From Nocardioides palaemonis (GTDB lineage Bacteria; Actinomycetota; Actinomycetes; Propionibacteriales; Nocardioidaceae), in the NCBI RefSeq assembly GCF_018275325.1, contig NZ_JAGVQR010000001.1, forward strand, positions 496,001-560,000: a DNA stretch of 64,000 nucleotides, in the 5' to 3' direction. Shown in pieces: positions 45,382 through 54,245 of this stretch. How positions within the stretch are numbered: position 1 is the stretch's first letter; the number at the start of each line of letters is the position of its first letter. Below the pieces are notes generated by a model. It was not told the DNA's origin, searched no databases, and worked only from the letters and a program-made list of their open reading frames with translations. The position numbers and the translations under genes are program-made.

Positions 45382-46197
45382 ATGACCCGCATCCCCGCCC
45401 GTCCCGGGCCCCTTCGAGTCGCTGCCGCCGCCCTCTCGGCGATGGCCCTGATGACCACGCTGAGCGCCTGCGGCGGCAGCGCCAACGGTGAGTCGGCCGA
45501 CGCGCTCAGCACCGTCGACCTGGTGTTCGACGGCGTGCTGACCGTCTGCACCGACAGCCCGTACCAGCCCTTCGTCTACGAGGAGAAGGGCAAGCTGGTC
45601 GGCTTCGACGTCGACCTGGGCAAGGCCGTCGCCGACGCGCTGAAGGTCGACATCGACGTAGTCGACGTGTCCTTCGACGACATCACGTCGGGCGACGCGC
45701 TCAACAAGGACGTGTGTGACGTCGCGATCTCGGCGATGACCATCACCGGCGACCGGGCGCGCGTCCTGGACTTCTCCAGTCCGTACTTCGACGCCAAGCA
45801 GGCGCTCATCACGCCGCGCGGGTCGGGGCTCGACCAGCTCGAGGAGCTGGGCGGCAAGCGGGTCGGCGTCCAGAAGGACACCACCGGCGAGACCTACATC
45901 AGCGACTTCGCGCCGGAGTCCACCCAGGTCACGGCCTACGACGACGCTGCCGGGCTGCAGGCGGCGCTGGCCGCCGGGGAGCTGGACGCGGCGGTGCTCG
46001 ACAACACCGTCTCGGGCCAGTTCGTCAAGGAGAACCCGAGCCTCAAGCTCGCCAAGGAGTTCGAGACCGGCGAGCAGTACGGCATGGCGGTGAAGAAGGA
46101 CGGCAACATCCCGCTCCTGCGCACCATCAACAGCACGCTCGCCGACCTCCGCGAGAACGGCACCTACGACGAGATCTACGCCTCGTACTTCGGCTGA
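45382..46197 (+). CDS. ABC transporter substrate-binding lipoprotein, amino-acid type
   Basis: A 271-residue lipoprotein. The signal peptide ends with lipobox TTLSAC (Cys about 30). GVLTVCTDSPYQPFVYEEKGKLVGFDVDL and DVAISAMTITGDR are typical of glutamine/polar amino-acid binding proteins. No permease or ATPase gene is adjacent. It begins 3 nt after CvnD, so it belongs to the conservon transcript. It may supply ligand information to CvnA, an inference. Confidence 0.88.
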   Translation: MTRIPARPGPLRVAAAALSAMALMTTLSACGGSANGESADALSTVDLVFDGVLTVCTDSPYQPFVYEEKGKLVGFDVDLGKAVADALKVDIDVVDVSFDDITSGDALNKDVCDVAISAMTITGDRARVLDFSSPYFDAKQALITPRGSGLDQLEELGGKRVGVQKDTTGETYISDFAPESTQVTAYDDAAGLQAALAAGELDAAVLDNTVSGQFVKENPSLKLAKEFETGEQYGMAVKKDGNIPLLRTINSTLADLRENGTYDEIYASYFG

Positions 46198-46210
46198 TCG
46201 CCTGACCACC

Positions 46211-46266
46211 CGAGCGGTGGTCCACCCACGCTCCCGGCTCCGGGACGGTGGGTGGGCCACCGCTCG
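46211..46266. terminator. Strong bidirectional terminator-like hairpin
   Basis: A stem of 19 pairs (46211-46229 with 46248-46266), one of them G-T, around an 18-nt loop. It lies between the convergent binding-protein and antiporter genes. No T-tract is obvious. Confidence 0.7.
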
Positions 46267-46272
46267 CGTGCG

Positions 46273-47433
46273 TCAGGGGGCGATGGTGAGGAACAGGAAC
46301 GACGCCAGCAGGACGAGGTGCACGCCGCCCTGCAGCGTCTTGGCCCGCCCCGGCACCACGGTGAGGATCGCGACGGCGGCGGTGAGCAGCAGCAGGACGG
46401 TCTGCAGCTGGTTGAGGCCGAGCTCGAGCGGGCCCTCGAGCCAGATGCTCGCGATGGCGATCGCCGGGATGGTGAGGCCGATCGAGGCCATCGCGGAGCC
46501 GAGGGCGAGGTTGAGGCTCACCTGGACGCGGTTGCGCAGCGCGGCGCGCACCGCCGCGATCGTCTCGGGGGCGAGCACCAGGAGGGCGATCACGACGCCG
46601 ACGACGGCGTTGGGGAAGCCCAGTGCGGCCACACCGGACTCGATGGCCGGCGACTCGATCTTGGCGAGGCCGACGACCGCGACGAGCGACAGCACGAGCA
46701 GCCCGAGGCTGGCGAGCGCCGCACGGTTGGTCGGCGGGTCGGCGTGGCCGTCCTCGTCGAGGTCGACCGGCTCGTGCTCGAAGGAGTCGGACGGCGCGGC
46801 GGACGGTGCGTCCGCGCCCCGGGTCGCCACCATCGGGACGTACTGCTGGGGCGCCACCGGCAGGAAGAAGTCGCGGTGGCGGATGGTCTGGGTGAACACG
46901 AACATGCCGTAGAGCGCGAGGGACGCGATCGCGGCGAAGGCGAGCTGGGCGCCGGTGAACTCGGGACCGGGCTCGGAGGTGGTCACCGACGGGATGACCA
47001 GGCACAGGACGGCCAGCGAGATCACCGTGGCGAGCGCGGCGCCGGTGCCCTCGGGGTTGAAGACCGCGAGGTGGTGCTTGAGGGCGCCCACCAGCAGCGA
47101 GATCCCGACGATGCCGTTGACCGTGATCATCACGGCCGCGAAGACGGTGTCGCGGGCCAGCCCGGAGGCGTCCTTGTCGGCGGTCACCATCAGCGTGACG
47201 ATCAGCCCGACCTCGATGATCGTGACCGCGACGGCGAGCACGAGGGAGCCGTACGGCTCACCCACCCGGTGGGCGACCACCTCGGCGTGGTGGACGGCCG
47301 CCAGGACCGCGCCGACCAGCAGGAGCGCGAGGACGCCGAGCACGAGGCTGCTCTCGGGATGGGCGAACCAGGCCGGCACGAGGGCCACGATGGCCAGGAC
47401 GGGGGCGAGGGTGGTCCACGACGGCCGGGTCAT
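46273..47433 (-). CDS. ChaA-like calcium/cation:proton antiporter
   Basis: A 386-residue membrane protein with 11 or 12 hydrophobic helices and a charged loop at about 190-230. Two alpha-repeat motifs are visible, including GEPYGSLVLAVAVTIIEVGLI (about 58-78) and VLAPETIAAVRAALRNRVQ (about 287-305), typical of CaCA exchangers. It exports Ca2+ or monovalent cations in exchange for protons; the ion cannot be told from sequence alone. Confidence 0.86.
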   Translation of the reverse strand: MTRPSWTTLAPVLAIVALVPAWFAHPESSLVLGVLALLLVGAVLAAVHHAEVVAHRVGEPYGSLVLAVAVTIIEVGLIVTLMVTADKDASGLARDTVFAAVMITVNGIVGISLLVGALKHHLAVFNPEGTGAALATVISLAVLCLVIPSVTTSEPGPEFTGAQLAFAAIASLALYGMFVFTQTIRHRDFFLPVAPQQYVPMVATRGADAPSAAPSDSFEHEPVDLDEDGHADPPTNRAALASLGLLVLSLVAVVGLAKIESPAIESGVAALGFPNAVVGVVIALLVLAPETIAAVRAALRNRVQVSLNLALGSAMASIGLTIPAIAIASIWLEGPLELGLNQLQTVLLLLTAAVAILTVVPGRAKTLQGGVHLVLLASFLFLTIAP

Positions 47434-47468
47434 GCCGCAACCCTAGGGGGCCTGCCTGAGCGCGGCTC

Positions 47469-48482
47469 TCAGGTCTCGGGGGTGGAGAGCCGCTCGAGCC
47501 GCGCCCGGAGCTTGGGGATCCGGTGGCTGTTGCCTTCGAGGGAGACGTACTGCTCGCCGAAGATCGCGAGCAGCGCGTCGTCGAGGCGCCGCACGGCACC
47601 GGCGGGGTAGCGGTAGCCCATCCGCCGGATGACCGCGTCGGCGTCGACGGACGTGAGCAGGTCGGCGAGGTCGTCGACGGTGCCGATGCCGAGCTGGGCG
47701 AGCAGGTCGGCGATCCAGTCGTAGTGGTCGGTGTGGGACCAGCCGGCGTCGCTGTAGTGGCCGGCCAGGAACGTCGCGAGCTCCTGGCCGACGATGTGGT
47801 CGGCCTCCGGCTCGGCCTGCCGTCCCGGGGCCGCTGCCTGGATCCGCTCGCGGATGGTGGCGAACTCCTGGTCGGCGAGCTCGATGAGGCCGGCGGCGAG
47901 GGTGAAGCGCCGGTCGAGGTCGGCGGCCGCCTCCTCTGGCACGTTGCCCTTGTAGCGGATGTCGTGCTCGAACTCGGCCCACGCGTGCTGGAGCACGGTG
48001 CGGACCTGGACGCTGCCGCGGTGCCCGACGAGGTCGCGGTGCGCCTCGTCGTCCTCGCGCACCCGCACCAGCAGGTGGCGGCTGGCGTAGCCGAAACGAC
48101 CCGACCGGGCCGTCTCCGCGCCGAGGTCGCGGTCGTCGAGCAGGTCGAGCTCGTCGGCGAGCAGGTCCGCCACGGCTGCCACGTCGCTGTGCACGTAGGT
48201 GATGACCCGGACGCCGATCTGGTCGGTGATCTGGGTGAGCGGCTCGGGGTAGAGGAGGCGCCCGTCGGCGCTCCGGTTGGCCTTCGCGGCGAACGACGCG
48301 ACGCTCTTGGTGCGACCGGTGACGCTGAGGTAGTCGATGCCGGCGTCGTCGAGCAGGGTGCGGACGAGCGTGACGTAGCCGGCCGTCGCGGCGGTCAGCT
48401 GCGGCTGGAGCGCGGCGTACTCGCGCACCGCCTCGCGGACGGGCTCGGTCGCGCGGTCGGCCTCGGGCTCGGTGTCCGGCAT
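47469..48482 (-). CDS. GTP pyrophosphokinase-like (p)ppGpp synthetase (RelA/SpoT domain)
   Basis: A 337-residue protein. The synthetase domain (about 40-215) shows GRTKSVASFAAK, ITDQIGVRVITY, RFGYASRHLLV and VQVRTVLQHAWAEFEHD. There is no HD hydrolase or TGS/ACT domain, so it is a small alarmone synthetase. The C-terminal 100 residues are helical and may regulate it. It would transfer pyrophosphate from ATP to GTP or GDP. Confidence 0.9.
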   Translation of the reverse strand: MPDTEPEADRATEPVREAVREYAALQPQLTAATAGYVTLVRTLLDDAGIDYLSVTGRTKSVASFAAKANRSADGRLLYPEPLTQITDQIGVRVITYVHSDVAAVADLLADELDLLDDRDLGAETARSGRFGYASRHLLVRVREDDEAHRDLVGHRGSVQVRTVLQHAWAEFEHDIRYKGNVPEEAAADLDRRFTLAAGLIELADQEFATIRERIQAAAPGRQAEPEADHIVGQELATFLAGHYSDAGWSHTDHYDWIADLLAQLGIGTVDDLADLLTSVDADAVIRRMGYRYPAGAVRRLDDALLAIFGEQYVSLEGNSHRIPKLRARLERLSTPET

Positions 48483-48565
48483 GCGCCCAGCCTGCCAGTG
48501 GCGCCTGCGTCGCGTCGACGCGCCTGCCGGGGGAGCCGACGGCGGGCCGCTACCGTCTGATCACC

Positions 48566-49174
48566 ATGACGACCTCACTGCGCCGCTCGGGCGCCCGCAC
48601 CCGGACCCTCGCCGCCCTCGTCTCGGGCGTCGCCCTCACCGCGGCCCTCGCCGGCTGCGGCTCCGACGACGGTGGCGACGACACGGCCACGGACCCGGCC
48701 GCCTCCTCGAGCCCGTCGCCCAGCGAGAGCCCCAGCGAGACGCCGAGCGAGACGCCGAGCGAGACGCCGAGCGAGTCGACGTCCGCGCCCGCCACGCCTG
48801 CCCCCGAGCCGATCGAGGTACGCGGGTCGGCCGGCGTCACCGAGGCCGTGCTGGTCACCGGCACCGATGCGGGCGGCCAGGCCTCCGACATGGCGTTCGC
48901 GCTCGACACCGACCAGGCGCGGACCGACTTCGTCTCGGGGCTCTCCCCGGAGTTCGGTGCCGTGGTCAGCCAGACCGCCGCCGAGCAGCAGGACGCCGCC
49001 AGCGGTGCGACGACCTACGGCGCGATCGCCGGCGTGGGCTGCGAGCGTCCGCGGCAGGTGGCGATCGAGCCGGGTGAGGCCGGTTTCCAGGTCGTCGCCA
49101 AGCTGCCCAAGGGCAACATCGAGTGCTTCGCCGCGATGACCTTCGTCGTCGTCTTCACCGTGCCCGACGCCTGA
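48566..49174 (+). CDS. Lipoprotein with Ser/Pro/Glu/Thr-rich linker
   Basis: A 202-residue lipoprotein. The signal ends at lipobox AALAGC (Cys about 32). A tract of PSET repeats (about 52-72, encoded by a 12-bp unit) links to a folded domain of about 120 residues with two cysteines. The domain is not recognised. It appears to be transcribed alone. Confidence 0.72.
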   Translation: MTTSLRRSGARTRTLAALVSGVALTAALAGCGSDDGGDDTATDPAASSSPSPSESPSETPSETPSETPSESTSAPATPAPEPIEVRGSAGVTEAVLVTGTDAGGQASDMAFALDTDQARTDFVSGLSPEFGAVVSQTAAEQQDAASGATTYGAIAGVGCERPRQVAIEPGEAGFQVVAKLPKGNIECFAAMTFVVVFTVPDA

Positions 49175-49196
49175 GGCGCCGGGCACGTCTCCGGGG

Positions 49197-50573
49197 TCAG
49201 GCCGGGGGCGGCGTCGTCGGCGTGACGGTCGGGGTCGGCGTGATCGGCACGACCGGCGGCAGCTCAGCGTTGTAGAAGACCCCGAACGCGTTGGCGACGA
49301 GTCGCTCGTTGCCGTCGGACGGCTCGTTGATGAGGCCCATCGCGCCGGTGGCGCCGCGGGTGTACATCGCCGACGAGCCGCCGCCGTCGAAGTTGATCGC
49401 GTTCTCCGCGCCCAGCGCGGTCATCATGTCGGCGAGCTCGACCATGGTGTAGCCGCGGCTGACCGTCGAGCGGCCGTCCACGACGAGGATCAGCAGCTTG
49501 CGGCCGTCGGCGTCGATGCCCACCGCGGTGCGCGGGTGCGCGATCGTGTCGTTGATGACCGAGCGGACGCCGTTGACGAGCAGCGGGCGGTCGCCGCTGA
49601 CGGCGAGCGTCGGCGTGCCGCCGCCGATGCGCTGCCTCAGCGTGAGCTTCTTGCCCTTCTTGAGGGTCTTCAGCTTGGCGGCCATCGGGCCGGTGCCGAT
49701 CAGCACCCGCTCCACCTTGTGGATCTTCTTCCCGCTCGACAGCTTCGGGCGGTTGGACACGACCCGGTTCTTGCGCAGCCACACCTCACGCGCGCGCTTC
49801 TTGCCGGCGGTCACCTCGTAGCCTGCGGTGCGGTGCCAGTCGGAGTCGTAGACGCCGATCTCGCCGGGCGTCACCGACGGGTGGTTGATGCCGGAGATCG
49901 CCCACTTCTGGCGCTGGCGCAGGACGTACTGGAGGCTCAGCGGGCTGATGTGCGGGCCGTCGGCGTCGAACCAGAGCGTGGAGTTGACTCCCGGGATCCA
50001 GCCGTCGCGGGAGCCGCCGAGCGTGCCGCGGTCCTGGTCGACGGTGATGCCGAGCGGCGCGTCGGTGCGGCCGATGTCGAAGAAGTCGCCGTTGACCGCG
50101 GCGAGCGCCCCGTTCCAGGCGCCGAACTCGCTGACCTTCTTGCGGCTGGTGACGTAGGTCGGCGACAGCGAGCCGAAGCTGACGTTGGGGGCGTCGAGGC
50201 TGACGCTGACGAGGTTCATCCGGACCTGGCCGACCGGCTGGCGCCCGTCGACCTGGTCCCACTCGCGGACCGTGATGCCGGGGGCGATCTCATAGCTGAC
50301 GTCGTTGGCCGTCGTCGCCTTGCCGCGCAGGTTGACCGGCGGGCCGACGACGGTGCCGGGCTTGCCGTCGGAGGTCTGGTTGCGCCCGCGGTAGCCGCTG
50401 GTCGACCCCTTCGCGAGGCCGGCGCGGGCCTGCGTGGTCGGGGCGCCGTCGCGGTCGTCAGCCATCGACGGGGCGACGCCGAGACCGGCCACCAGGACAC
50501 CGGCGGTGGCGACGGTGAGCAGGCGGCCGCGCGTCAGCGGGGCACGGGAAGGGCGGCGGGTGAAGGCAGGCAC
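49197..50573 (-). CDS. Secreted phosphodiester glycosidase (NAGPA) family protein
   Basis: A 458-residue protein from GTG 50573, with GGAG just upstream. The signal peptide is about 1-40. The NAGPA domain (about 110-430) has AAVNGDFFD, GPMAAKL and AINFDGGGSSAMY, with conserved aspartates. Such enzymes hydrolyse phosphodiester-linked sugars, acting on cell-wall or teichoic acid-like polymers. A Pro/Thr tail ends the protein. Confidence 0.87.
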   Translation of the reverse strand: MPAFTRRPSRAPLTRGRLLTVATAGVLVAGLGVAPSMADDRDGAPTTQARAGLAKGSTSGYRGRNQTSDGKPGTVVGPPVNLRGKATTANDVSYEIAPGITVREWDQVDGRQPVGQVRMNLVSVSLDAPNVSFGSLSPTYVTSRKKVSEFGAWNGALAAVNGDFFDIGRTDAPLGITVDQDRGTLGGSRDGWIPGVNSTLWFDADGPHISPLSLQYVLRQRQKWAISGINHPSVTPGEIGVYDSDWHRTAGYEVTAGKKRAREVWLRKNRVVSNRPKLSSGKKIHKVERVLIGTGPMAAKLKTLKKGKKLTLRQRIGGGTPTLAVSGDRPLLVNGVRSVINDTIAHPRTAVGIDADGRKLLILVVDGRSTVSRGYTMVELADMMTALGAENAINFDGGGSSAMYTRGATGAMGLINEPSDGNERLVANAFGVFYNAELPPVVPITPTPTVTPTTPPPA

Positions 50574-50663
50574 GCGCTCCAGAGTAAAGGACGCTGTGGT
50601 ACTGGTGGGAAAATTGGGACGAGCAGGTCGGTGCACGCCCCTGCGGTACGCGTCGCGAGCGCC

Positions 50664-50669
50664 TAGGCT
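50664..50669 (+). promoter_or_regulatory. Candidate -10 element for leaderless transcription of the methyltransferase
   Basis: TAGGCT ends 7 nt before the GTG at 50677. With no Shine-Dalgarno sequence, this fits a leaderless message as in many actinobacteria. Confidence 0.45.
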
Positions 50670-50676
50670 GCCCGTC

Positions 50677-51903
50677 GTGCCAGACGAGCCGGTCCCGCCC
50701 GCCCCGGTCCGCCCGGGGGAGGCGTGGAACACCCTCCTCGTCGGCGACAACCTCGACGTGCTGCCGCGGCTGGCCCCAGGGTCGGTCGACCTCGTCTGCA
50801 CCGACCCGCCCTACAACACGGGCAACGACTTCGCCTATGCCGACCGCTTCCGCGACGCGGCGCGCGACGCCCCGCACGCCGACGCCCACGCCCGTCGCCA
50901 CTCCGCGTGGACGGCGATGATGCGCCCGCGCCTCGAGGCGGTGCGCACCGTGCTCGCGCCCCACGGCGCGGTCTTCGTGAGCATCGACGACAACGAGGCG
51001 GCCCACCTGCGCCTGCTGATGGACGAGGTGTTCGGGGAGGCCAACTTCCTCGCGCAGGTGGTGGTCAACCTCAACCCCAAGGGCCGCCAGCTCGGCCGCG
51101 GGTTCGCGACCAGCCACGAGTACGTCCTGGCGTACGCCCGCGACGTGTCCCGGTGCGTCGTCGACGGGAGCTCGAGCGGGGCGGTCGACGAGGCCGACTT
51201 CCCGCAGACGTCGGCCGACGGGCGGCGCTTCCGCTACCTCCCGCTGCGCAACACCAACACCAAGTTCAACCCGCTGACGGCGCCGACCCTGCACTACCCG
51301 CTGTGGGGCGACCCGGTCAGCGGACGCGTGGCGACCGCGGCGTTCGCCGGGGCGCGGGAGCTGACGCCGGTCTTCGGCGACGGTCGTCCGGCGGTGTGGC
51401 GGTGGTCGCGACCGCGGGTCGACGAGCGCCTCGACGACCTCGAGTGCCGGGTGATCCGCGGGCGCGGCGGCGAGCGCGCGGACATCTTCCAGCGCGACTG
51501 GCTGCACCGTGAGGGCGGTCGGCGCAAGAAGCTCCGCACGATCTGGCTGGCCGAGGAGATCGGCTCGACCGACACCGCGGTCGCCGAGCTCAAGGCGCTC
51601 GTCGGCAAGGTGTTCGAGTCGCCCAAGCCGACCGGGCTGGTGCGGCGGATCCTCGAGACCGTGCCCGACGACGTCCTGGTGCTCGACCCGTTCGCCGGCA
51701 GCGGCACGACCGGTCACGCCGTCGCGCTCGCCAACCTCGCCGACGGCGGCTCGCGCCGCTGCATCAGCATCAACTCCGCCGAGCCGACGCGCGAGGGGTC
51801 CGATGCCCGGCTCGCCGGCCTGGCGACGGTCGCCGACATCACCCGAGCGCGCCTGGCCGCCGTCGCCGACCAGCTCGGCGGCGGGCTCGACGTCCTCCCC
51901 TGA
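50677..51903 (+). CDS. DNA adenine N6-methyltransferase, beta-type (orphan)
   Basis: A 408-residue enzyme. The catalytic motif DPPYNTG (about 43-49) comes before the SAM motif DPFAGSGTT (about 337-345), the circular order of beta-class N6-adenine methyltransferases such as type III Mod. No restriction subunit with a helicase domain is adjacent. The repeat cluster begins 5 nt after its stop, and a GIY-YIG nuclease follows. The recognition site is unknown. Confidence 0.88.
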   Translation: MPDEPVPPAPVRPGEAWNTLLVGDNLDVLPRLAPGSVDLVCTDPPYNTGNDFAYADRFRDAARDAPHADAHARRHSAWTAMMRPRLEAVRTVLAPHGAVFVSIDDNEAAHLRLLMDEVFGEANFLAQVVVNLNPKGRQLGRGFATSHEYVLAYARDVSRCVVDGSSSGAVDEADFPQTSADGRRFRYLPLRNTNTKFNPLTAPTLHYPLWGDPVSGRVATAAFAGARELTPVFGDGRPAVWRWSRPRVDERLDDLECRVIRGRGGERADIFQRDWLHREGGRRKKLRTIWLAEEIGSTDTAVAELKALVGKVFESPKPTGLVRRILETVPDDVLVLDPFAGSGTTGHAVALANLADGGSRRCISINSAEPTREGSDARLAGLATVADITRARLAAVADQLGGGLDVLP

Positions 51904-51908
51904 CGCTC

Positions 51909-52168
51909 CTCGGTGGTTGAGGTGCGAGCGGAGCCCCTCGGTGGTTGAGGTGCGAGCGGAGCGAGCCTCGAAACCACGCTTCCTTCGGTGGTTGAGGTGC
52001 GAGCGGAGCGAGCCTCGAAACCACGCTTCCTTCGGTGGTTGAGGTGCGAGCGGAGCGAGCCTCGAAACCACGTCGGACTGCTCTCGCAGGTTTCGAGGCT
52101 CGTCGCTAGCGCTCCTCGCACCTCAACCAGCGAGGGGCTGGCGCTCCTCGCACCTCAACCAGCGAGGG
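51909..52168. repeat. Repeat cluster upstream of the GIY-YIG gene
   Basis: Four plus-oriented units of CGGTGGTTGAGGTGCGAGCG type start at 51911, 51939, 51986 and 52033 (the last three 47 bp apart). Two units in the opposite orientation follow (about 52088-52135 and 52136-52168). The two orientations could form large hairpins. The same family recurs at 15859, 52543 and 63476. Confidence 0.9.
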
Positions 52169-52217
52169 ATCCGCTCGTCCACAGATCGCCGCCACCCCCT
52201 CGCGAGGACGCTCGCCG

Positions 52218-52553
52218 ATGGCGACCATCGATCCCATGCCCTTCGTCTACATGCTCCGCTGCGCCGACGGGTCCTACTACGTCGGCAGCACCCGCAGCCT
52301 CGAGCTGCGGATGTTCCAGCACAACTCCGACCGGGACGGCTGCGCGTACACCCGATCGCGGCGCCCGGTGACGCTCGTGTGGCACGAAGAGGTGGAGCAC
52401 GTCGGTCTGGCCTTCGCCCTCGAGAAGCAGATCCAGGGCTGGAGCCGGCGCAAGCGCGAGGCCCTCATCCGCGGGGACTTCGACGCGCTCCCCGAGCTGG
52501 CCTCCCGGCGTGGGGGCAAGCCGCGCCCCACCGAGCCGCCCCTCGGTGGTTGA
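52218..52553 (+). CDS. GIY-YIG nuclease-domain protein embedded in repeats
   Basis: A 111-residue protein. The active-site signature is FVYMLRCADGSYYVGST (about 8-25), with the catalytic arginine region LELRMFQHN and the glutamate in LEKQIQGWSRRKREALI (about 67-83). It is of the short UPF0213/YhbQ type. The stop codon is inside the first downstream repeat copy, and repeat clusters lie on both sides. It would cut DNA in a metal-dependent way; a relation to the repeats is an inference. Confidence 0.85.
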   Translation: MATIDPMPFVYMLRCADGSYYVGSTRSLELRMFQHNSDRDGCAYTRSRRPVTLVWHEEVEHVGLAFALEKQIQGWSRRKREALIRGDFDALPELASRRGGKPRPTEPPLGG

Positions 52554-52745
52554 GGTGCGAGCGGAGCGAGCCTCGAAACCACGCGGAGGTGGGTGCTCGC
52601 AGGTTTCGAGGCTCGTCGCTGGCGCTCCTCGCACCTCAACCAGCGAGGGGCCGGTGCGTGCTCGCAGGTTTCGAGGCTCGTCGCTGGCGCTCCTCGCACC
52701 TCAACCAGCGAGGGGCTGGCTCCTCGCACCTCAACCAGCGAGGCC
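52543..52745. repeat. Repeat cluster downstream of the GIY-YIG gene
   Basis: One plus-oriented unit (52543-52583) is followed by three reverse-oriented units (about 52600-52650, 52665-52710 and 52715-52743). It supplies the stop codon of the GIY-YIG gene and that of the WS/DGAT gene on the opposite strand. With the upstream cluster it brackets the nuclease gene. Confidence 0.9.
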
Positions 52746-54143
52746 GGCGGCGCGCTCGAGGGCCTTCAGCTCGTCGTCGAGGTGGCCGAGCATCAGCTGC
52801 AGGCGCGGGACGGTGCGGCGGCAGCCGGTGAGGCCGAAGCACATCTTGCCGTCGTAGGAGGTGCAGGTGATGTTGAGCGCCATCCCGTTGATCGGGATCG
52901 AGAGCGGGTAGGTGCCGACGAGGCGGGCGCCGTTCCAGTAGTGGGTGGTGCGCGGGCCGGGGACGTTGCTGACGATCAGGTTGTAGGGCGGGCGGACGAT
53001 GCCGCTCATCCGCAGCGCCGGACCGAGGATCGCCGGGGCCTGGCCCAGCGCGCTCATCGCGAGGATCTGGGTCGGGGTCATCGACGACAGCCCCTGCTTG
53101 CCGTCGGCCATCGAGCGGTGGATCGCGGCGAGCCGGTCGGCGGGGTCGGGGAGGTGGGTGCCGAGCTGCACCATGACCGAGCCGACCGCGTTGCCGCCGT
53201 CGGAGGACGCGAGGTGCGACTCCTTCGCCTTCAGCCCGACCGGGACCATCGAGACGAGGGTGGTGTCGGGGAGCGCGTCGAGCTCGAGGAGGTAGGCCCG
53301 GATCGCGCCGCTGACCATCGCGAGCACGACGTCGTTGATCGTCGTGCCGCTGGCCTTCCCGACCGCGCGGAGGCGCTCGATCGGCCAGTCCTGGGCGGCG
53401 AAGCGGCGCGAGCCGGTGATGTTCTGGTTGAGGATCGTGCGCGGGGCGTAGAGCGAGAGCGCCGACGTCTCGTTGCGGACGCTGCGGTTGAGGGTGCGCA
53501 CCAGCGCCCCGGGCATCCCGGCGGCCTCCGACGCGATCGCCAGCGCGGCCCGCACGGTCTGCGCCGACACGTCGGCCAGGGAGACGTCGGAGGTCGCACC
53601 GTCCTCGGCCGGCCGCGGCGCGCCCGGCCGCATCGCCCACGGGGCGGGCATGCCGCGCTCGTCGGGGTCGGTGGAGAGCACGCTCGCCAGCAGCCGCATC
53701 GCGGACACGCCGTCGACCAGCGCGTGGTGGGTCTTGGTGTACATCGCGACCCGCCCGTCGCGCAGGCCCTCGATGATCGTCGCCTCCCACAGCGGGCGCT
53801 CCCACGCCAGCCGGGTGCTGTGCAGCCGCGAGCACAGCTCGAGCAGCTCGCGGACGCGGCCGGGCTTCGGCAGGGCGCTGTGCCGGACGTGGTGCTCGAC
53901 GTCGAACTGCTCGTCGGGGCGCCAGACGAGCTGGCCGGCGGTGCGCGCCGAGCGATAGGGGTGCTTGAGGAAGAGCGGGGCGATCTCGTCGACGTCACGC
54001 ATCTGCTCGTACATCTCGCGGACATAGCCGCGGCCCGCGCCCTCGGGCTTCTCGAACAGCTGGAGGCCACCGACGTGCATCGGCATGTTGCGGTTCTCGG
54101 CGAGCAGGAAGCCGGTGGCGGTCGGGTCGATCGGGTTGACCAC
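52731..54143 (-). CDS. Wax ester synthase/diacylglycerol O-acyltransferase (WS/DGAT)
   Basis: A 470-residue enzyme using acyl-CoA with fatty alcohol or diacylglycerol. The catalytic HHxxxDG motif is HHALVDG (about 137-143); VSNVPGPR and PINGMALNITC mark the C-terminal domain. The length is normal. It acts at the membrane in storage-lipid synthesis. The stop lies in a repeat copy, so its last residues are repeat-derived. Confidence 0.92.
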   Translation of the reverse strand: MVNPIDPTATGFLLAENRNMPMHVGGLQLFEKPEGAGRGYVREMYEQMRDVDEIAPLFLKHPYRSARTAGQLVWRPDEQFDVEHHVRHSALPKPGRVRELLELCSRLHSTRLAWERPLWEATIIEGLRDGRVAMYTKTHHALVDGVSAMRLLASVLSTDPDERGMPAPWAMRPGAPRPAEDGATSDVSLADVSAQTVRAALAIASEAAGMPGALVRTLNRSVRNETSALSLYAPRTILNQNITGSRRFAAQDWPIERLRAVGKASGTTINDVVLAMVSGAIRAYLLELDALPDTTLVSMVPVGLKAKESHLASSDGGNAVGSVMVQLGTHLPDPADRLAAIHRSMADGKQGLSSMTPTQILAMSALGQAPAILGPALRMSGIVRPPYNLIVSNVPGPRTTHYWNGARLVGTYPLSIPINGMALNITCTSYDGKMCFGLTGCRRTVPRLQLMLGHLDDELKALERAAGLAG

Positions 54144-54245
54144 TGCGTCTCCTCCGTGTCCGCCGCGGTCCCCGGCGGCGCGTGCGTCCGCGCATCCTCT
54201 CGCCCCGGGGACGGCGCCACAACCCCGCGCCGGGGTGGGGCGCCG

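Noticed and set aside
52731..52745. Repeat copies treated as IS ends
   Set aside because: No transposase, no target-site duplication and variable unit number; the units act like interspersed palindromic repeats.
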